DNA of 64,000 nt from the NCBI GenBank assembly GCA_004011035.1, contig CP025734.1, positions 3,284,711 through 3,348,710 on the forward strand, given 5' to 3'. The position numbers and the translations under genes were made by a program. Of this stretch, positions 25,888-33,874 are shown piece by piece (positions within the stretch are counted from its first letter, which is position 1; every line of letters starts with the position of its first letter). The notes beneath the pieces were generated by a model that was not told the DNA's origin, did no database searches, and was given only the letters and a program-made list of their open reading frames with translations. The stretch comes from Bdellovibrio sp. qaytius. GTDB taxonomy: Bacteria > Bdellovibrionota > Bdellovibrionia > Bdellovibrionales > Bdellovibrionaceae.

Positions 25888-27105
25888 ATGCGCGCACTAT
25901 CTGTACTTTTATTTTTTATTTTTTTCTCTACGTTTACGACGGCATTTGCTCAATCCGACTATACCTTTAAACAAAGGTATGTTGGCGAATTTCAATTCAT
26001 TCAAGAAGACAAATTTAAAACTGTAAATAATCTTTCACCCTACCAACGTAAAACTTTTGATATGAAAGTCATCGAGGCTGAATATGAAATTCAACTTAAT
26101 CCAAATAATAAATTTGAATTCGAAGTTGAATACGAACACGGTGGTACTGGTTCGGCGATTGAGTTCGATAATTTCGAAGAATTCGGTGAATTCGAAACCG
26201 AAACTGAAAAAGGTGGCGAAGTTGCCGTTAACGAAGCTTTTTTACTTAAAAAGATCACACCTCAAACTGAATTATATATTGGTAAGTCTCCATTAGGCAT
26301 CACACTTAATAATTCGTTGAAATCCCCTCTTCTGTTTGTTTCAAACGCCCCTTCGCAACTTGAAGAACGTATTGTGCCGCAAGAGTGGAACGAATTAGGT
26401 CTTCAATCAAAAACTCGTCTTAATGATTGGAGCATTTACGCTGGTGTTGTGAGTGGTTTAAATTCTGAATTTTTTCGTAAGTACAATTGGGTTGGTGGCG
26501 GATACCAAAAACAATTTGAAAACATCAATGCCGATCAACTGGCTTACACAGCTGGTGTTGAATGGGGCGATGTGGTTTATGGTCGTGGCGTCAGCGTTCA
26601 CTACTATGAAGGCGATACACAAAAAAATCGTTACAAGTTAGATAAATTAGTTGTTCCGGCAAAAGTTAAAATATGGACAGCGATGGCTCAATGGAAGTTT
26701 TTTGACCGCGTTGGTGTTGTTACAGAACACATCAAAGGTGAATTAGAAAATTCTGAAAAGATTGCTTTAGCCAATGCCACATTAAGTGGTGTTGCAAAAC
26801 CAAAAAGTTTTGCCGCTGTGGGCGCTGCTGCAGAACTGCAAATGTATCAATTAAATGTTGATGTAACTGAAGATGTAAATATTTTTGCTCAAGAAGAACA
26901 CGTAAATACCTTTTCAGAAGTTGAAGGAACAATTTCTGCTGATCCTCGCTATGAAGTGAATCAAAAAGGTTACGGTTTTGCTTACAAGATGGATGAAATC
27001 ACATACATCAAAGCTCATTACTATACAGAAAAAACAAAATTAGACAGTTTACCCGAGACTAAACACTTTGTGCTTAGTCTTAATATAGATACTGGCGAAT
27101 TTTAA
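25888..27105 (+). CDS. Outer-membrane beta-barrel protein of the iron operon
   Basis: 405 residues. A signal peptide (RALSVLLFFIFFSTFTTAFA) is followed by alternating aromatic/polar strands throughout and a C-terminal Phe (DTGEF), all features of outer-membrane porin-like barrels. An acidic run around residues 90-112 (EFDNFEEFGEFETETEKGGE) could bind cations. The gene opens a five-gene run ending in an FTR1 iron permease, so a role as the outer-membrane entry for iron is inferred; no TonB box or plug domain is visible. The ATG has no ribosome site, and TATAGA at 25876-25881 would put transcription at the ATG itself. Confidence 0.72.
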   Translation: MRALSVLLFFIFFSTFTTAFAQSDYTFKQRYVGEFQFIQEDKFKTVNNLSPYQRKTFDMKVIEAEYEIQLNPNNKFEFEVEYEHGGTGSAIEFDNFEEFGEFETETEKGGEVAVNEAFLLKKITPQTELYIGKSPLGITLNNSLKSPLLFVSNAPSQLEERIVPQEWNELGLQSKTRLNDWSIYAGVVSGLNSEFFRKYNWVGGGYQKQFENINADQLAYTAGVEWGDVVYGRGVSVHYYEGDTQKNRYKLDKLVVPAKVKIWTAMAQWKFFDRVGVVTEHIKGELENSEKIALANATLSGVAKPKSFAAVGAAAELQMYQLNVDVTEDVNIFAQEEHVNTFSEVEGTISADPRYEVNQKGYGFAYKMDEITYIKAHYYTEKTKLDSLPETKHFVLSLNIDTGEF

Positions 27106-27124
27106 ATTTAAACAGGAGAGAAAA

Positions 27125-28207
27125 ATGAAAATCATGAACCTAGTGCTAAGCACTCTATTATTCAGTGCAGTTGCTACAGCCGGAACCGTTGAAAAACAAG
27201 TGATCGAAAACGTTTCTACAAACGTTATTCTACAAACATACGCTGACTTAGCTGCTCGTTCAGCAGAAATGCTATCTGCAGTAAAAGACTTAGCCGCCGA
27301 CAGAACTCAAGCCAACTTAGTTAAAGCCCAAAATGCTTGGATCGCGGCTCGCACTCCGTGGGAGTCTTCAGAGTCTTTCTTATACGGCCCGGTTGATTCT
27401 TTAGGTATTGATCCAATGATCGACACTTGGCCTTTAAGCCGTATCGATTTAGATTCAGTTCTAGCTTCTGGCAACACAATCAATGCTGATTTCGTAAGAA
27501 ATTTAGGCGTGAACTTACAAGGCTTTCACACATTAGAATATTTATTATTCGGTGATGGTTTAAAAACTAACACTAAAGATGTTGCAAGTTTAACTCAAGG
27601 TCAGTTCGATTACTTAATCGCTACAGCAACCTTACACGCTGAATACACTCATAAATTATTTTACGCTTGGACTACACAAGCTGATCCAGATGACGCTTCT
27701 TTACCTGGTTATATCGATGTGATTTCTAAACCAGGTTTCGACAATCCAATCTATTCTTCTGAGCAAGCTGTTTTATTTGAATACGTAAATGGCATGTTGG
27801 GTATTTTAGATGAAGTTGCTAACGGAAAATTATCTGATCCATTAGGTGGCGACATTGATCATGCTAACGTTGAGTTAGTTGAATCTCCGTACTCTTGGAA
27901 CTCATTAGCTGATTTCGAACACAATATCGAAAGCGTTTACAGCGTTTACACTGGCACTTACCACACACATAAAGGCCCTGGTCTTAAAGATGTTATCGCT
28001 CAGACAAATCCTGAGCTAGCTAACCGTGTAGAAGCTAGAATCGTACAAGCTATGGCAAAAATTAAAGCTATTGGTGGTAACGACAACACTCCATACAACA
28101 AAGCTATTTTAAATGCTCAAGGCCGTGCTTTAACGACTGAAGCGATCAACGACTTAAATGACTTACGTCAATTAGTTGAAAACGAAGTATTACCAATTTT
28201 TCAATAA
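27125..28207 (+). CDS. Imelysin / EfeO-type periplasmic iron-uptake protein (M75 family)
   Basis: 360 residues. A signal peptide of about 20 residues ends in ATA. The imelysin fold is indicated by two helical repeats, by WIAARTPWESSESFLYGPVD near residue 80 and by the hallmark GFHTLEYLLFG (GxHxxE, about residues 132-142). Imelysins such as EfeO and IrpA act in the periplasm in iron uptake and probably bind iron through the GxHxxE site; despite the peptidase name, proteolysis is doubtful. It lacks the cupredoxin domain of E. coli EfeO, which is a separate gene three positions on (29723). CAGGAGAG precedes the ATG. Confidence 0.88.
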   Translation: MKIMNLVLSTLLFSAVATAGTVEKQVIENVSTNVILQTYADLAARSAEMLSAVKDLAADRTQANLVKAQNAWIAARTPWESSESFLYGPVDSLGIDPMIDTWPLSRIDLDSVLASGNTINADFVRNLGVNLQGFHTLEYLLFGDGLKTNTKDVASLTQGQFDYLIATATLHAEYTHKLFYAWTTQADPDDASLPGYIDVISKPGFDNPIYSSEQAVLFEYVNGMLGILDEVANGKLSDPLGGDIDHANVELVESPYSWNSLADFEHNIESVYSVYTGTYHTHKGPGLKDVIAQTNPELANRVEARIVQAMAKIKAIGGNDNTPYNKAILNAQGRALTTEAINDLNDLRQLVENEVLPIFQ

Positions 28208-28226
28208 TTAATGTTTTAGGACACGT

Positions 28227-29723
28227 ATGAAGATTTCAAAGCTGACGATACTAGTAATTACATTTATTTTCTTAAGTTTAAACTCTCAAGCTGAAATAAT
28301 TTTTGATGATAGTTATGTCATGCAAAGAAATCTTGGTGGTGACGGTTCATACGTTGCCAACTTCGGAACTACCGTCGCTTTCAAACAACCGGTGGCAACT
28401 ATGCCACCTGCGTTGCAAGAAAAGCATGTCACTGGTGATGGTCTTTTTGAAAAAAACTTTTCTGATGACCCTACTCGTTTAGATTATGGTTTAGGCCCAG
28501 CTTACAATAATATTAGCTGTGCCAGTTGTCATATTCGCGATGGCCGAGGTTCTTTACCTGTTATTAATGCAAATAATGAATGGACCAAGCTTGGTCAAAA
28601 CGAAGCTATTTTTCTTCGTATAAGTGTAGAAAACTATGTAAGTAAAACTCTGTATGGCGAACCTACAGCTGTTCCGGGATATTCGACTCAACTTTTTCAT
28701 CTCGGCAGTTATCACTTACGCAAAAACTCACCAAACACCGGGCAAGCCGAAGTTTGGATGAAATACGAATACTCAACGTTTCAATACGCTGATGGACAAT
28801 CTGTAAAACTTAAAAAACCACTTTTTCAAATTAGAAATCCTTACGACTTATCAACGGATGAATCTGGTCAGGCAACAAGCCGTCTATTTAAAGACGATGT
28901 TCGTATGGGCCCGCGCATGACTCCGCCGATGATTGGTTTGGGATTATTAGAAGCTATCGAACAACAAGACATCTTAGCTTTAGCAAATCGTGACCTATCC
29001 GCTTGGGGTGTTCACGGTCGTCCGAATTGGGTTTACGATGTTGAAAAACAAAAAAACAATTTCGTAAATGTCTACAGCATGGGTCGCTTTGGTTTAAAAT
29101 CAAATACACCTTCTGTATTACATCAATCGTTGGGTGCATTTCGCGGTGATATGGGCGTAACAAATTCATTCTTTCCGGATGAAAGCATTGCTGGAACTCC
29201 GTTGATCGAAAATATTTTTCCGACTTTAAAACAAGGTGTGAATATCAATGACGAAGACGCGCTTAACGTTGTGTTTTACGCGCAAACATTAGCTGTGCCT
29301 TCTCGTCGTAAAGAATATTTAGAAACCGACATCGTTGCTGGCGGAAAAAACTTTAAAAATGTTGGCTGTGCTAATTGCCATCAACCAGAATTTGTAACCG
29401 GCAAACATTCTATCGAAGCCTTAAGCTTTCAACGAATCGCACCTTACACAGATTTACTGTTGCACGACATGGGTGATGGCTTAGCTGATAATCGCCGAGA
29501 TTTTCAAGCCTCTGGCAACGACTGGCGAACTCGTGCTCTTTGGGGTATTGGTTTAACAAAAACAATCAATGCGCGCGGTGGGTTTTTACATGATGGTCGC
29601 GCAGCTACGATTGAAGAAGCCATTTTATGGCACGGTGGCGAAGCCCAAATGAGCCGCGATAAATTCGCAAGCTTACCTGTAGATGAGCGCACACAAATTA
29701 TTAAATTTATTAACTCTCTATAA
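28227..29723 (+). CDS. Di-heme oxidoreductase / cytochrome c peroxidase-like protein
   Basis: 498 residues with an N-terminal signal peptide (TILVITFIFLSLNSQA). There are two heme c sites: CASCH near residue 98 and CANCH near residue 381. The spacing and flanking blocks (LGPAYNNISCASCHIRDGRG; GGFLHDGRAATIEEAILWHG) match the DUF1111 di-heme 'thiol oxidoreductase' family, often encoded next to imelysins. In this operon it occupies the place of EfeB, so a role in iron oxidation or reduction in the periplasm is inferred. Its stop codon overlaps the first base of the next ATG (TAATG). Confidence 0.87.
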   Translation: MKISKLTILVITFIFLSLNSQAEIIFDDSYVMQRNLGGDGSYVANFGTTVAFKQPVATMPPALQEKHVTGDGLFEKNFSDDPTRLDYGLGPAYNNISCASCHIRDGRGSLPVINANNEWTKLGQNEAIFLRISVENYVSKTLYGEPTAVPGYSTQLFHLGSYHLRKNSPNTGQAEVWMKYEYSTFQYADGQSVKLKKPLFQIRNPYDLSTDESGQATSRLFKDDVRMGPRMTPPMIGLGLLEAIEQQDILALANRDLSAWGVHGRPNWVYDVEKQKNNFVNVYSMGRFGLKSNTPSVLHQSLGAFRGDMGVTNSFFPDESIAGTPLIENIFPTLKQGVNINDEDALNVVFYAQTLAVPSRRKEYLETDIVAGGKNFKNVGCANCHQPEFVTGKHSIEALSFQRIAPYTDLLLHDMGDGLADNRRDFQASGNDWRTRALWGIGLTKTINARGGFLHDGRAATIEEAILWHGGEAQMSRDKFASLPVDERTQIIKFINSL

Positions 29724-30046
29724 TGTTAGGAACAATCATGTTAACTGCTTTATTATTATTATCGAACCTAGCCTTTGCTGATGATTTAGTTTTTAAAATT
29801 GAATTAAAAAATCGCACGATGGTTCCGAGTGAAATCATTGTTGCGCCTAACACGGCTTTTACAATTGAAGTTGTAAACACAGATAACACTGCCGAAGAAT
29901 TTGAAAGTAAAAGTTTAAAAATCGAAAAAATTATTCCGCCAAAACGTACATCGAAATTTAATGTTAAACCTTTAGCCGCTGGTGAATACGATCTCTTCGG
30001 CGAATTTCATATGGACACTTGCCAAGGTAAAATTATCGTAAAATAA
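29723..30046 (+). CDS. EfeO-type cupredoxin domain protein
   Basis: 107 residues: a short signal sequence (to about residue 19) and one cupredoxin domain. The spacing of MVPSEIIVAPNTAFTIEVVN, EEFESKSLKIEKIIPPK and GEYDLFGEFHMDTCQGKIIV follows the N-terminal cupredoxin of EfeO. The likely ligands His, Cys (and a Met) fall in FHMDTCQG, in an unusual order, so metal binding is uncertain. It probably works with imelysin and FTR1 in iron uptake. ATG 29723 overlaps the preceding stop; ATG 29738 has an AGGAA 5 nt upstream and may be the real start. Confidence 0.82.
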   Translation: MLGTIMLTALLLLSNLAFADDLVFKIELKNRTMVPSEIIVAPNTAFTIEVVNTDNTAEEFESKSLKIEKIIPPKRTSKFNVKPLAAGEYDLFGEFHMDTCQGKIIVK

Positions 30047-30056
30047 GGATATCAAA

Positions 30057-30689
30057 ATGAACTGGACAGCTTTTTCAATTGTTATGCGTGAAAGTTTAGA
30101 AGCTTTATTAATCGTTGGCATTCTAACTTCTGTTTTAAAAAAAGATCAAAGCACGACTAAAAAACACTGGCTGTTTTTAATTTTCGGCGTATTAGCCGGA
30201 GTTTTTGTAAGCCTTGCTCTTGGGCTTTCAATCATGTTCTTACCTAATGCTTTGCCTGAAGCTGCGATGAATTACATCGATGTTGGTTTTCCATTAGTGG
30301 CTGGTCTTATGATTATTCAAGTTATGTGGTGGATGCACAGAAATGCCAGAACGATGAAATCAGATCTTACTGGCAAAGTTGAAGCGGCTATCAACAAGCA
30401 AAGCTTAGTAAGTCTTTTACTTATTAGTTTTTTAGCAGTTGCTCGCGAAGGTCTAGAAACAGTTTTATTCTTAAGTGGCGAACTTATCGAAACCACTTCG
30501 CAAAAGCTTTTACATTTAGGTCTGCAAATCGGTTTAGCGGTTACGGTTTCTTACGGAATTTATTTTGTCTTACAAAGAGCTTTAGGTGGCTTACACTTTA
30601 AATGGTTCTTTCGTGTAACAAACGTATTGTTATTTGCAGCAGCAGTTCAATTGCTGTACTCGGCCTATAGCAAATACCAATATATCTAA
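30057..30689 (+). CDS. FTR1/EfeU-family iron permease
   Basis: 210 residues with about six membrane helices. The two RExxE iron-binding motifs are present: MRESLEALL (about residue 10) and AREGLETVL (about residue 130). These glutamates carry iron through FTR1 and EfeU. It is shorter than E. coli EfeU (about 276) and ends soon after the sixth helix (LLYSAYSKYQYI), so the last helix of the usual seven seems missing. It is the final gene of the operon, 10 nt after the cupredoxin gene, with GGATATC before the ATG. Iron(III) delivered after periplasmic oxidation is the usual substrate. Confidence 0.9.
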   Translation: MNWTAFSIVMRESLEALLIVGILTSVLKKDQSTTKKHWLFLIFGVLAGVFVSLALGLSIMFLPNALPEAAMNYIDVGFPLVAGLMIIQVMWWMHRNARTMKSDLTGKVEAAINKQSLVSLLLISFLAVAREGLETVLFLSGELIETTSQKLLHLGLQIGLAVTVSYGIYFVLQRALGGLHFKWFFRVTNVLLFAAAVQLLYSAYSKYQYI

Positions 30690-30694
30690 TCTAA

Positions 30695-31168
30695 TTAGTA
30701 ATCTAAATTTTGATTTGAATTATAACCCGCTAATTGCGGGTTTATTTTTTGGTTTAAACGGTGATTTTCTGATTCAAGAACGCGAACTAATGTTCTTAAA
30801 TCAGAGATCTCACCTTTTAACGAAACGATCTGTTCTTCTTTTTCTTGCAAGACCTGAGTATAGGCCTTTTTTAAATCCGTTAATAAACGGTTGGCTGCAG
30901 TAATCACTGACTCGCCTTGTGCATTTTCGTTCTTGGCAATTTCAGCAGCAGCAGAGCTATCACTTTTTAGGGAGGGGCGATGGGCTTCTGTGCTGAACAT
31001 TCTATTTTCGACGTTTGTTGTTGTTGTTGTAGCTGTTGGGTCTGTGTCGAAAATAAAATACTTACCGTCATCCAGTTGGTATTGAATGTCCTCAGCTTTA
31101 ATCCGACGTCTTAACGTGGAAATACTCACTTTATGTTTCATTGAGTATTCAGCTAAAGGTAACCACAT
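30695..31168 (-). CDS. Putative DNA-binding protein: N-terminal helix-turn-helix plus C-terminal coiled coil
   Basis: 157 residues. The first 45 residues (LAEYSMKHKVSISTLRRRIK ... YQLDDGKYFIF) resemble the excisionase/MerR-like HTH used for DNA binding. A Thr/Ser-rich low-complexity linker follows, then a long charged coiled coil (about 95-140) and a short tail ending in NQNLDY. It probably dimerises through the coil. AGGAGG lies 7-8 nt before the ATG. The gene converges on the FTR1 operon, with only 5 nt between stops, and its 3' coding end contains the operon's terminator hairpin. Target unknown. Confidence 0.68.
   Translation of the reverse strand: MWLPLAEYSMKHKVSISTLRRRIKAEDIQYQLDDGKYFIFDTDPTATTTTTNVENRMFSTEAHRPSLKSDSSAAAEIAKNENAQGESVITAANRLLTDLKKAYTQVLQEKEEQIVSLKGEISDLRTLVRVLESENHRLNQKINPQLAGYNSNQNLDY
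30724..30749 (+). terminator. Rho-independent terminator of the iron operon
   Basis: Perfect 7-bp stem AACCCGC/GCGGGTT with loop TAATT, followed by TATTTTTT. It lies inside the 3' coding part of the opposite-strand HTH/coiled-coil gene. Confidence 0.8.
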
Positions 31169-31370
31169 TCTTTGGCCTCCTGGTGACTACTCAAGACTAA
31201 CATAGCCGAAAGGCTTGTCAAATAAGGATTCTAGACTTTTTTGATTCCAGACTTTCGCCGTGGATATCCAAAAGGTTGCGTCATTTTTATGAATTATACG
31301 TGGATAGTCACGACGAAGGTCGGGCTTAAGCTGCCTTTACACTCGACCTTTGACGTGCTTTACTAGACGT

Positions 31371-32567
31371 ATGTCTGTGAATATTCACGATAAAAAAAAG
31401 ATTGCCTTAGTACTAAGCGGTGGTGGAATCAAAGCCGCGGCCTTTCATATTGGCGTCTGCTTAGCCCTTAAAGAAAAAGGTTTTGCATTTGAAGGCGGCA
31501 CAAAAGAGTCTGTTCAAATCAGAAATACGAAGGGTCCAAAGATTCAAAGCTATGTGGGATCTAGTGCTGGAGCTTTCGTAAGCTCGGTTTTAGCCTCTGG
31601 CCGATCGATCGAATCTTTAGTGACGGCCTTTCAGGTCGGGGCCGGTGATTCACCATTTTATACTTTGCCTGATGATGAAAAACTAAAACCTATCGGCTAC
31701 CGCCATATGTTTAATATCAATAGTGCCCGCTTACTTAGTTTTTTACCTGAAACATTATTTAGAAAATCGATTTTAACTGGTGGTCTAGAAGTCTTTTTAA
31801 AAGAAGGTTTCAAATTAAACGGCTTATTTAACACCAACGGTATCGAACGTTATTTACGTAAATACGTATTAGACGAAAATGAGTTTTCTCGTTTAGGCGT
31901 CGAGCTTTACATTGTTGCGACCCAACTTAATCATTCACGCAAAGTCGTGTTCGGTAATTATTTAGAAAACAGCAAAGACGAAAATACTTTGTATTTAGGT
32001 ACATCAAAAATCTCTGAAGCCGTCGCGGCCTCAACAGCTTTACCCCCGGTTTTTGCTCCGTATCCGATTACGATTCCTGATTATAAAAAACAGATTTATC
32101 TTTATGACGGTGAAATTCGCGACACTTTAAGTACACACGTAGCCTCCGATCATGGGGCCGATTTAATTATTGCTTCGTATTCTATGCAACCCTATCACTA
32201 CGCCGAAGAAATGGGTTCGCTGCATAAGTATGGAATTCCAGCGATTGTAAACCAGGCTTTGTACCAGGTGCTTGAACAAAAAGTCGCTCGCGGTATTCAA
32301 TATCAAAAGCAAAAAAAAGATGTTTATACAGAATTAAAAAAGATTTGTTCTGAAGAGGGCTTATCTGCTGAGCTCACCAAAAAGATCTTAACTGCCGTTG
32401 AAAAGAAAACTGGTTTTCAACCTAATGTGGACTATCTTTACATCAAGCCCCGTTCGAAAGATTATGAGATGTTTTTTGCAGATCACTTTTCGCTGAATCC
32501 CGTGATCTTAGAAAAGATTCTATGGATTGGTTTTAAGTCAGGGTTAAGCGCTTTACGTCACCTGTAA
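31371..32567 (+). CDS. Patatin-like phospholipase
   Basis: 398 residues. The patatin catalytic dyad elements are all visible: oxyanion loop GGGIKAAAFHIG (about residue 16), nucleophile GSSAG (about 64), and the Asp of YDGEIRD (about 246). These enzymes hydrolyse acyl esters of phospholipids. No signal peptide is present, so it is cytosolic or exported by another route. ATG 31371 is taken as the start: the in-frame TTG at 31350 has no ribosome site, but neither does the ATG, so initiation is unclear. The unusually basic C-terminal third (about 285-365) may bind membranes. Confidence 0.85.
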   Translation: MSVNIHDKKKIALVLSGGGIKAAAFHIGVCLALKEKGFAFEGGTKESVQIRNTKGPKIQSYVGSSAGAFVSSVLASGRSIESLVTAFQVGAGDSPFYTLPDDEKLKPIGYRHMFNINSARLLSFLPETLFRKSILTGGLEVFLKEGFKLNGLFNTNGIERYLRKYVLDENEFSRLGVELYIVATQLNHSRKVVFGNYLENSKDENTLYLGTSKISEAVAASTALPPVFAPYPITIPDYKKQIYLYDGEIRDTLSTHVASDHGADLIIASYSMQPYHYAEEMGSLHKYGIPAIVNQALYQVLEQKVARGIQYQKQKKDVYTELKKICSEEGLSAELTKKILTAVEKKTGFQPNVDYLYIKPRSKDYEMFFADHFSLNPVILEKILWIGFKSGLSALRHL

Positions 32568-32653
32568 TATTTCAGCCTCTTCAAACCTGTTAAATTCTTT
32601 ATAGGTTGGAGCCATTTTCGCAATATAAACCCCTGAATATATAGGGAGTTTAT

Positions 32654-33808
32654 ATGAAGTTTTTCACTCTATTTTTTGTCTCATTATCGATCGGTTTTTC
32701 GGCTTCGGCTGCCTGTGATAGTTATCTCAAAACAGAACAAACTGACGCCAGAAGAGCCGCTCTTTACCGCCGCGATTGCGCTATTCAAGAACGCTTTTCT
32801 GCCATTAAGAATTTTTTCAATTTGCGCGGAATCAACGTCAATGAACTTGCTGAATATCGCATGTTGCGATTTGTTGATCGTCGCGCTTTTGATATCGCTG
32901 CCCAATATAAATTACATCCTTCTCTAATCTATAGACCTGCTCCACAAACTTGGGAGGTTTGGGATTCTGGAATCAGATCTTTGTTCGGTAATGACAAGTT
33001 AGATTATGTTCTTTTTAAATCATATGGCTTTAATAAAAACACTCCTGGTTATGAGAAAATTGATTTAGCCCACATCAACGCCGTTTTATTAAAAAATGAA
33101 AACGGAAACACAAGCCGCGACTTTATTGAAGGTAAAAGCAATCGCGATTCTGCACCAGGAACCTACCGTAAAAATGGCGATCAACAGATTGGTTTTTCAA
33201 CAAAGCTTGATCCTTATTACCAAGGTAAAATTGATCGTTCACAAGATTCAATGCTGAAAACGCAAGCTCAATGGGAAAAAGACTACGGCATGAAGTTTTC
33301 TGAAGCCGTTAAAGAACATGGCGGCCTTCTTCCTGAAATGTCTTCTTTCGGTGTATGGATGAAAGCTTCTGCAAACAATGATGGTAAAACTATGTTTGTT
33401 TCGTTTGCGCCAAGTGAAATGGTACCTTTGCAAATTTCTTGGATTCTGACTTTCATTAATGCCAGCATTGATCGTTATCGTATCGGTAAACCGATGATGC
33501 CACCCATTGAGTTTGCGGCGTTCGTGCAAAAATGGCTTGTTTCAGTTCACCCTTTTTCAGACGGTAACGGACGAACATCACGAGCTGTTCAAGATTATAT
33601 TTTGGCGACATTTAGAATGCCTTACGCTCCAGCAGGTGATTTACAAAATGATTCGTTAGAAGAATACGATACGTATATCAACAACACTTATAGCTACATG
33701 GAGATCATGATGAGTAAGCTTGAGGGTTGTGTTACTGAATACCGCTTAGCTAAAAATATTTCTTACCGTTGCCAAGAAGTTAAAAAATTAGAATATAAAG
33801 TTTGGTAA
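32654..33808 (+). CDS. Exported Fic-domain protein (putative AMP-transferase)
   Basis: 384 residues. A signal peptide (FFTLFFVSLSIGFSASA) precedes Cys21. The Fic core lies in the C-terminal half with an exact active-site motif HPFSDGNGRTSR (residues 299-310), His299 being the catalytic base. A beta-hairpin flap type segment GTYRKNGDQQIGF lies near 169-181. Fic enzymes usually attach AMP to Tyr/Ser/Thr of target proteins. No (S/T)xxxE(G/N) inhibitory helix was found. Because ATP is scarce outside the cytosol, export suggests an effector delivered into another cell, or another activity. GGGAG precedes the ATG. The first 130 residues are unlike any domain I know. Confidence 0.83.
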   Translation: MKFFTLFFVSLSIGFSASAACDSYLKTEQTDARRAALYRRDCAIQERFSAIKNFFNLRGINVNELAEYRMLRFVDRRAFDIAAQYKLHPSLIYRPAPQTWEVWDSGIRSLFGNDKLDYVLFKSYGFNKNTPGYEKIDLAHINAVLLKNENGNTSRDFIEGKSNRDSAPGTYRKNGDQQIGFSTKLDPYYQGKIDRSQDSMLKTQAQWEKDYGMKFSEAVKEHGGLLPEMSSFGVWMKASANNDGKTMFVSFAPSEMVPLQISWILTFINASIDRYRIGKPMMPPIEFAAFVQKWLVSVHPFSDGNGRTSRAVQDYILATFRMPYAPAGDLQNDSLEEYDTYINNTYSYMEIMMSKLEGCVTEYRLAKNISYRCQEVKKLEYKVW

Positions 33809-33819
33809 TTTAAAAATAA

Positions 33820-33855
33820 AAAAAGCCGCTCTATTTTCATAGAACGGCTTTCAAA
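33820..33855. terminator. Bidirectional terminator between fic and the nuo operon
   Basis: Stem AGCCG-c-TCTA / TAGA-a-CGGCT with loop TTTTCA, preceded by an A-run and followed by TTT. The A-run gives a T-tract on the minus strand, so it serves the nuo operon best and fic as well. Confidence 0.75.
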
Positions 33856-33874
33856 ATTAAAATCTAATTTAAAA

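Noticed and set aside
27125..28207. Imelysin as an insulin-cleaving peptidase
   Set aside because: The family name is historical; context with FTR1 and the EfeO-type cupredoxin favours iron uptake.
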